Assembly: GCA_019114755.1 (NCBI GenBank)
Contig: DXEW01000008.1
Span: forward strand, 1-52,087
Length of the DNA stretch: 52,087 bases
Origin: Candidatus Borkfalkia faecavium
GTDB lineage: Bacteria; Bacillota; Clostridia; Christensenellales; Borkfalkiaceae
Direction: 5' to 3'
Shown here: piece after piece, positions 47,872 through 52,087 of the stretch
Numbering within the stretch: the first letter of the stretch is position 1
Layout: each line of letters starts with the position of its first letter
Translations under genes and position numbers: made by a program
The notes under the pieces: generated by a model
Databases searched by the model: none
What the model was told of the DNA's origin: nothing
What the model saw: only the letters and a program-made list of their open reading frames with translations

Positions 47872-49371
47872 TTGAGCAAGAGCAATCTCTATCAGACGGC
47901 CGCCTATGTGACGGCATTTTCCGTCGCCGAGAAGTTTTTCGGCTTCCTCTATCGCATCATCCTCTCCCGCACGCTCGGCGCCGAAGGCATGGGCATCTAT
48001 CAGGTCGCCCTGTCCGTCTTTGCCGTCCTCGCGACGGCGGCGGCTTCCGGGATCCCGCTGACCGTCTCGCGGCTGATCACCAAATACCGCGCGCAGAAAA
48101 ACAGCCGCGCACAGCACTCCGTCGTCACGGCGGCGCTTCTGTCCGCGCTCTGCTTTTCCGTCCCCGTGTTCTGCATCCTGTTTTTCGGGCACAAGGCGTT
48201 TGATTTTTTATTTTCCGACCCGCGCTGCATGACCGTCCTGCTCATCCTGCTCCCGAGCCTAACGTTCAATTCCGTCTACTCCGTCCTCCGCGGCGAACTT
48301 TGGGGGAACAAGCGCTTTGTCCCGTACTGCGTCATCGACCTCATCGAAGAGCTGTGCATGATCGGCGCGGGCGTTCTGCTCGTGACGCACATGAGCGACC
48401 TGTTCGACGGCGCCAGGCGCGTCGCGCTGGCCGTCGTCTTTTCCTATCTCGTATCCTTCACCCTTTCGGTCGCCTACTTCTTTATCAAGGGCGGAAAGCT
48501 GCGCGACCCGCGCGGCCAGCTGCGCCCCCTCCTCGCGTCCGCGCTGCCGATCACGGGGATGCGGACTTCCGGTTCGCTCATCAACTCCGCGATCTCCCTG
48601 CTCCTCCCGGCGCGCCTGATCGCGGCGGGATTTACGTCCGAACAGGCCATGAGCGAGATCGGCATCGCGATGGGGATGAGCATGCCCATCCTGTCCATCC
48701 CCTCCACGCTGATCGGCTCGCTCGCCCTCGTCATGATCCCCGAACTTGCCGAAAATTTTTTCCGCGGCGACCATACAAAATTGCGTGAAAATATTGAAAA
48801 GGCGCTCAAAGTCACCTCGCTCATCGCCTGCCTGCTGATCCCACCGCTGTTCGCTTTGGGGAAAGATATCGGCATCCTGCTCTTTTCCAGCGAACACGGC
48901 GGCGAGATCATCCGCAACTGCTGCTTCATGCTTTTCCCCATGAGTTTGGGCATGATCTCCAACAGCATCCTCCATTCGCTCGGCTGCGAAAAACAGACGT
49001 GCGCCTATTTCTTTGTCGGCGCGGCGGCGACCCTCGTATGCGTCTGGTTCCTGCCCGGACTGGTCGGGATCTATGCGCTGATGATCGGGCTCGCCGCAAG
49101 CCAAGTCATCACGACCCTGCTCAACCTTCGCCTCATCGCCAAAAAGAGCAAAGAAAAAGTGCGCTTTTGCAAGCACACTCTCCTCTCCGCCGTCAGTATC
49201 CCTCCGGCGATCGTATTCGGTTGTCTGTTGCGCAACGTGCTTTCCGCCCTTCTGCCGCCGCTCGCGGCGATCGCCCTCTGCGGCGGGATCCTCGTTATCG
49301 CGCAGGGGCTGCTCCTCGCCGTCATCGGCCTCGCGCAGCCGCGCTGGGTGCGCGTCCTCGTGCGGCGATGA
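47872..49371 (+). CDS. SpoVB/MurJ-like polysaccharide flippase
   Basis: 499 residues with about 12-14 hydrophobic helices of the MVF/MATE-like lipid flippase family. SNLYQTAAYVTAFSV and RIILSRTLGAEGMGIYQ near the N-terminus are typical of SpoVB-type proteins, which flip lipid-linked precursors for spore cortex. The start is a TTG at 47872 with GAGGG just upstream; earlier in-frame codons encode atypical residues. Its stop abuts the folT stop with no gap. A sigma-E-like promoter lies upstream. Confidence 0.87.
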   Translation: MSKSNLYQTAAYVTAFSVAEKFFGFLYRIILSRTLGAEGMGIYQVALSVFAVLATAAASGIPLTVSRLITKYRAQKNSRAQHSVVTAALLSALCFSVPVFCILFFGHKAFDFLFSDPRCMTVLLILLPSLTFNSVYSVLRGELWGNKRFVPYCVIDLIEELCMIGAGVLLVTHMSDLFDGARRVALAVVFSYLVSFTLSVAYFFIKGGKLRDPRGQLRPLLASALPITGMRTSGSLINSAISLLLPARLIAAGFTSEQAMSEIGIAMGMSMPILSIPSTLIGSLALVMIPELAENFFRGDHTKLRENIEKALKVTSLIACLLIPPLFALGKDIGILLFSSEHGGEIIRNCCFMLFPMSLGMISNSILHSLGCEKQTCAYFFVGAAATLVCVWFLPGLVGIYALMIGLAASQVITTLLNLRLIAKKSKEKVRFCKHTLLSAVSIPPAIVFGCLLRNVLSALLPPLAAIALCGGILVIAQGLLLAVIGLAQPRWVRVLVRR

Positions 49372-49935
49372 TCAGTATTTTCGCTTGAACTTTGCGCAGA
49401 AAGGCAGCGCGGCGAGGCAGAGGGCGACATTGACGACATAGACGATCGACTGGATGGACAGCCGCCCGGCGAGGTAGACCCAAAAAGTCTTTTGCGCCGT
49501 TCCGCCCCAAAGAAAGATATACGCGTACGAATACTGCACCAGCGTGTTCAAGAAACAGGTGATGACGATAAAGCCGACCGCAAAGGCGAGGATCGCCTTG
49601 CCGAACAGCCACCCCGCATCTTCGCGCTTGATCCCGTTCATGATCCAGCCCGTCAAAAAGCCGAACAGGCCGAGCGTCAGCCCGTACAGCCAATAGACGT
49701 CGACCGGGCTGATGAGAAAGCCGATCGCGTCGCCGATAAATCCGACCAGAAAGGCCGGGACGGGGCCGAGCAGATATCCCGCCAAAAAGCTGACGGTATA
49801 GGTGAACGCGATCTTGTTCGACGCGGAAAGCTCGACGCCGAGCACGGAGTTCGCCGCGACGCTCAGAGCGATGAAGATCGCGAGATAGGCGATCTGCTTG
49901 CTCATGGAAAAGGAACGAAAAGCCTTCGAGAACAT
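49372..49935 (-). CDS. folT: Folate-specific ECF transporter S component
   Basis: 187 residues with six hydrophobic helices. The N-terminal region (IAYLAIFIALSVAANSVLG) has the small-residue pattern used to dock the EcfT coupling protein, and VGFIGDAIGFLI is typical of FolT. The THF riboswitch upstream supports folate as substrate. The shared energising module (EcfA, A', T) is not in the window. The start at 49935 follows GGGAGG by 8 bases. It is convergent with and directly abutting the SpoVB-like gene. Confidence 0.9.
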   Translation of the reverse strand: MFSKAFRSFSMSKQIAYLAIFIALSVAANSVLGVELSASNKIAFTYTVSFLAGYLLGPVPAFLVGFIGDAIGFLISPVDVYWLYGLTLGLFGFLTGWIMNGIKREDAGWLFGKAILAFAVGFIVITCFLNTLVQYSYAYIFLWGGTAQKTFWVYLAGRLSIQSIVYVVNVALCLAALPFCAKFKRKY

Positions 49936-49969
49936 GGAAAAAACCTCCCTGATCCGGAGAGGTCCGTGA

Positions 49970-50098
49970 AAAAACAGTGCGCCGAGCGCTCGGCGGCTAT
50001 CCTTGCAACGGACGCGCTTCGGCACCGCAGGGAAACCCCTTTCGTTTGCGAACAACGTCCCGTTTCGCAACACTTAACGCGCCTCAGCTACTCTGCAT
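49970..50098 (-). promoter_or_regulatory. Tetrahydrofolate (THF) riboswitch with expression platform
   Basis: On the minus strand GCAGAGTAG (50090-50096 region) and GCGTTAAGTG (about 50074-50083) match the conserved THF aptamer core, followed by GGGACGTTGT, GGTGCCGAAGCGC and the closing GTTGC (about 50003-50007), which pairs with the 5' strand. A GC palindrome (CGCCGAGC/GCTCGGCG, 49980-49995) then CACTGTTTTTT is a probable terminator. Folate binding should reduce folT expression. Confidence 0.9.
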
Positions 50099-50111
50099 TT
50101 AATATGAGACC

Positions 50112-50140
50112 ATTATACACTTTCTTTTTGCGTTTGGCAA
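50112..50140 (-). promoter_or_regulatory. Promoter of the THF riboswitch-folT transcript
   Basis: Minus strand TTGCCA (50135-50140), 17-bp spacer, TATAAT (50112-50117). Confidence 0.9.
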
Positions 50141-50307
50141 GCGTACGGGCGGGGAAAAAGGATAAACGCAAAAGTTTTTCAAAGCCCGCGCGGACCGCCC
50201 TCCTTTTGCCCGCCCTCCCGGCAGGCAGATCGGATACATGCAGCGATTTTTGAAAGGCGCCGCCGCCCGGACGGCATACTTTTGCCGCTTTGCCGCATAC
50301 TGACGGC

Positions 50308-51000
50308 ATGGGCCTCATCTTTTTGCGGACGACGATCATCTTCATCGCGCTGCTTGCCGTGATGCGGCTGATGGGCAAGCGGCAGATCGGGGAGATGCAG
50401 CCGTTCGAATTTGTCATCACGCTGCTGATCGCCGAGCTCGCCTGCATCCCGATGGCGGATATTTCGATCCCGCTGCTGTACGGCGTCGCATCCGTCGTGA
50501 CCATCTTTTTCCTGCACCAGCTCCTCCTTTTGTTCGACCTGCAATGCAAGCCGTTCAAGGCGGTCGTGGGAGGCAAACCCTCCGTCGTCATCAACAAAAA
50601 CGGGATCGATATCTCGCAGTTAAAGCGCAACCATCTCGATTTGTCCGACCTGATCGAATCCATGCGTTCCGCCGGATATTTTTCGCTCGACGAAGTCGCC
50701 TACGCGCTGTATGAATCGAGCGGGCAGTTCACCGCCATGCCGCGCGAGGACGCCCCGCGCGAAGAAAAGGTCTCCCTGCCCGTCGTCATCATCGACGACG
50801 GAAAATACGACCAGAAAAACCTCGCGCTGACAAAGACGGGGCGGGCGTATTTTGAACGCATCCTGCGCGAGCAGCACATACGGAGCGCGCGCAGCGTCTT
50901 TGTCCTGACGCTGGACGGGACGGGCAAGATCTATCTGCAATGTCGGGGCGAGCGTTACCGCGCCTTCCGCGTCTGTCTGCCGGAGGGAAGCGAATGGTAA
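50308..51000 (+). CDS. DUF421 membrane protein (YetF/YkjA-like)
   Basis: 230 residues. Three N-terminal hydrophobic segments (about 2-85) include RLMGKRQIGEMQPFEFVITLLIAEL (about 20-44, given in part), the DUF421 hallmark; the soluble rest has the GGKPSVVINKNGID and DLIESMRSAGYFSL motifs of the YetF domain. Relatives are linked to spore membrane structure and germination proteins (SpoVA 2Duf group); function is not settled. It couples with the next gene by a 7-bp overlap. A preceding TTG at 50290 is a possible alternative start; no strong ribosome binding site is seen. Confidence 0.88.
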   Translation: MGLIFLRTTIIFIALLAVMRLMGKRQIGEMQPFEFVITLLIAELACIPMADISIPLLYGVASVVTIFFLHQLLLLFDLQCKPFKAVVGGKPSVVINKNGIDISQLKRNHLDLSDLIESMRSAGYFSLDEVAYALYESSGQFTAMPREDAPREEKVSLPVVIIDDGKYDQKNLALTKTGRAYFERILREQHIRSARSVFVLTLDGTGKIYLQCRGERYRAFRVCLPEGSEW

Positions 51001-51371
51001 AGACCTTCGTATCCATGCTGCTCAGCCTCGCCCTCCTTGTGTCGGCGGCGCTGTTCGAGCACTTTTATATCGGCGGAACTTTCGAAAAATTTGACGCCGC
51101 GCTCGTCGCCCTCGAATGCAAGGTGCGCGAGGAGGTCGCTTCGCGCGAGGACGCCGAAGCCGTGCGCGCTTTATGGCTGGCCGATAAAAAGGACCTGCAC
51201 GCCGTGATCCCGCACAACGACATCGCGCAGGTCGACTATTGGCTGGGCGAGGCGGTCAGCTGTATTGAAACGCGCGCCTATACCGACGCTTTGGCAAAAC
51301 TCGAAGTCTTGCAGACGATCTGCCGCCAGATCCCGATGACTTACAAGATCACGTTTGAAAACGTGTTTTGA
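50994..51371 (+). CDS. DUF4363 family protein
   Basis: 125 residues. One N-terminal membrane anchor (about 4-22, FVSMLLSLALLVSAALF) precedes a helical outer region (DAALVALECKVREEV, DYWLGEAVSCIE). DUF4363 genes almost always follow a DUF421 gene in Clostridia; the role of the pair is unknown. GGAGGG stands six bases before the ATG at 50994, inside the end of the DUF421 gene. Confidence 0.85.
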   Translation: MVKTFVSMLLSLALLVSAALFEHFYIGGTFEKFDAALVALECKVREEVASREDAEAVRALWLADKKDLHAVIPHNDIAQVDYWLGEAVSCIETRAYTDALAKLEVLQTICRQIPMTYKITFENVF

Positions 51372-51395
51372 CGAATACTACAATTTTTATCGTTT

Positions 51396-51420
51396 TATGT
51401 CAGACATAGTACTTTGCAAA
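51396..51420 (+). repeat. AGTACT double-dyad repeat, reference copy
   Basis: The left half TATGTCAGACATA is a perfect 6-1-6 dyad and the right half reads CATAGTACTTTGCAAA; all other copies are scored against it. It is 24 bp after the DUF4363 stop and next to the shared terminator. Confidence 0.85.
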
Positions 51421-51424
51421 ATGC

Positions 51425-51463
51425 AAAAAACAGCTTTTCGACGCCCGTCGGAAAGCTGTTTTT
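51425..51463. terminator. Bidirectional terminator between DUF4363 and uvrA
   Basis: AACAGCTTTTCGAC (51429-51442) pairs with GTCGGAAAGCTGTT (51447-51460) with one wobble. T-runs flank both sides, serving both convergent genes. Confidence 0.88.
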
Positions 51464-51467
51464 ACAT

Positions 51468-52087
51468 TTACAGGACTTTTTTCAAAAATTGCCCGGTATA
51501 GCTGGCGGCGCATGCGGCGACTTCTTCCGGCGTACCGCTCGCGACGATCGTCCCGCCGCCGTCGCCCCCTTCCGGACCGAGATCGACGATCCAGTCGGCG
51601 ATCTTGATGACGTCGAGATTGTGTTCGATGACGATGACGGTATTCCCCGCGCTGCGCAGCCGCTGCAAGATCTTGATCAGCTTATCCACATCGTAGCTGT
51701 GCAGGCCGGTCGTCGGCTCGTCGAGGATGTAGCACGTCTTGCCCGTCGACCGCTTGGAAAGCTCCGTCGCCAGCTTGACGCGCTGCGCCTCGCCGCCGGA
51801 CAGCGTCGTCGCGGACTGCCCGAGCTTGATATAGCCGAGACCGACGTCGACGATGGTCTTGAGCTTATTGTAGACGCTCGGCACGGCGGAGAAAAATTCG
51901 CACGCCTCCTCGATCGTCATGTCCAGCACTTCCGCGATGTTTTTCCCCTTATAGCGGACCTCGAGCGTCTCGCGGTTATAGCGCTTTCCGCCGCACACCT
52001 CGCACGGCACAAAAATATCCGGTAAAAAGTGCATCTCGATCTTGATGATGCCGTCGCCGTAGCAATGCTCGCAGCGCCCGCCCGACA
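51468..52087 (-). CDS. uvrA: Excinuclease ABC subunit A, C-terminal part (runs off the window)
   Basis: Only the last ~206 residues are present; the reading frame remains open at the window end. [19 protein letters not shown] and [14 protein letters not shown] belong to the second zinc-finger insert, [15 protein letters not shown] is the ABC signature, [11 protein letters not shown] Walker B, and [10 protein letters not shown] the H-loop. UvrA scans DNA for lesions with UvrB in nucleotide excision repair. It shares a terminator with the DUF4363 gene. Confidence 0.96.
   Translation of the reverse strand, partial: SGGRCEHCYGDGIIKIEMHFLPDIFVPCEVCGGKRYNRETLEVRYKGKNIAEVLDMTIEEACEFFSAVPSVYNKLKTIVDVGLGYIKLGQSATTLSGGEAQRVKLATELSKRSTGKTCYILDEPTTGLHSYDVDKLIKILQRLRSAGNTVIVIEHNLDVIKIADWIVDLGPEGGDGGGTIVASGTPEEVAACAASYTGQFLKKVL

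Overview
The window looks like chromosome from an anaerobic, GC-rich member of the Clostridia (Bacillota). The evidence is a Bacillus-type large SRP RNA, a dgt-dnaG-rpoD-trmK-nif3 block, ferredoxin-dependent IorAB, a class 1B PyrD/PyrK pair, a T-box, a THF riboswitch, a PyrR attenuator, and a SpoVB-like flippase with a sporulation-type promoter. Genus cannot be read from the sequence.

Layout. 1-432: AT-rich end of an integrated element (promoter, 45-codon ORF, helically phased direct repeats) ending on the 3' half of a tRNA-Arg(CCU)-like gene, then a terminator and two large palindromes. 737-5519 (minus): a heterodimeric ABC exporter, a tautomerase and Mrp. 5641-5947: SRP RNA with promoter and closing helix. 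6082-13167 (minus): ZIP transporter, then zinc-ribbon protein, Nif3, TrmK, RpoD, DnaG and dGTPase. 13341-23762 (minus): one long gene train, DUF1934-UPF0173-degenerate Rho-ROK kinase-ComEC-like MBL-aroC-B-A-E-Q-K-SDR, i.e. shikimate to chorismate except DAHP synthase. 23954-28727: tyrA, RsmF-type methyltransferase, exonuclease-BRCT, GH13. 29035-34547: ACT protein and paaK-iorB-iorA-paaK, an arylacetate/arylpyruvate module. 34773-38399: phosphodiesterase, galM, T-box-controlled trpB2. 38480-39130 (+): polysaccharide deacetylase. 39224-45523 (minus): pyrR-B-C-E-F-K-D behind a PyrR attenuator. 45553-47737: phosphoesterase, two Cys-rich proteins and a LysM protein. 47872-49371 (+): SpoVB-like flippase. 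49372-50140 (minus): folT under a THF riboswitch. 50308-51371 (+): a DUF421/DUF4363 pair. 51468-end: C-terminus of UvrA.

Metabolic theme. Aromatic metabolism recurs: the chorismate operon, tyrA, a Trp-sensing T-box on a stand-alone TrpB2, and PaaK/IorAB, which can interconvert arylacetates and arylpyruvates. Pyrimidine synthesis from aspartate to UMP is complete here except for carbamoyl-phosphate synthase.

Most unusual signals: (1) a ~25-bp dispersed double-dyad repeat centred on AGTACT, at least ten copies, most just downstream of stop codons but three inside core genes; (2) a Rho homologue that has lost its Walker A lysine, catalytic glutamate and R-loop; (3) a tandem hairpin array in the 5' leader of a GH13 gene; (4) the tRNA-anchored element end.
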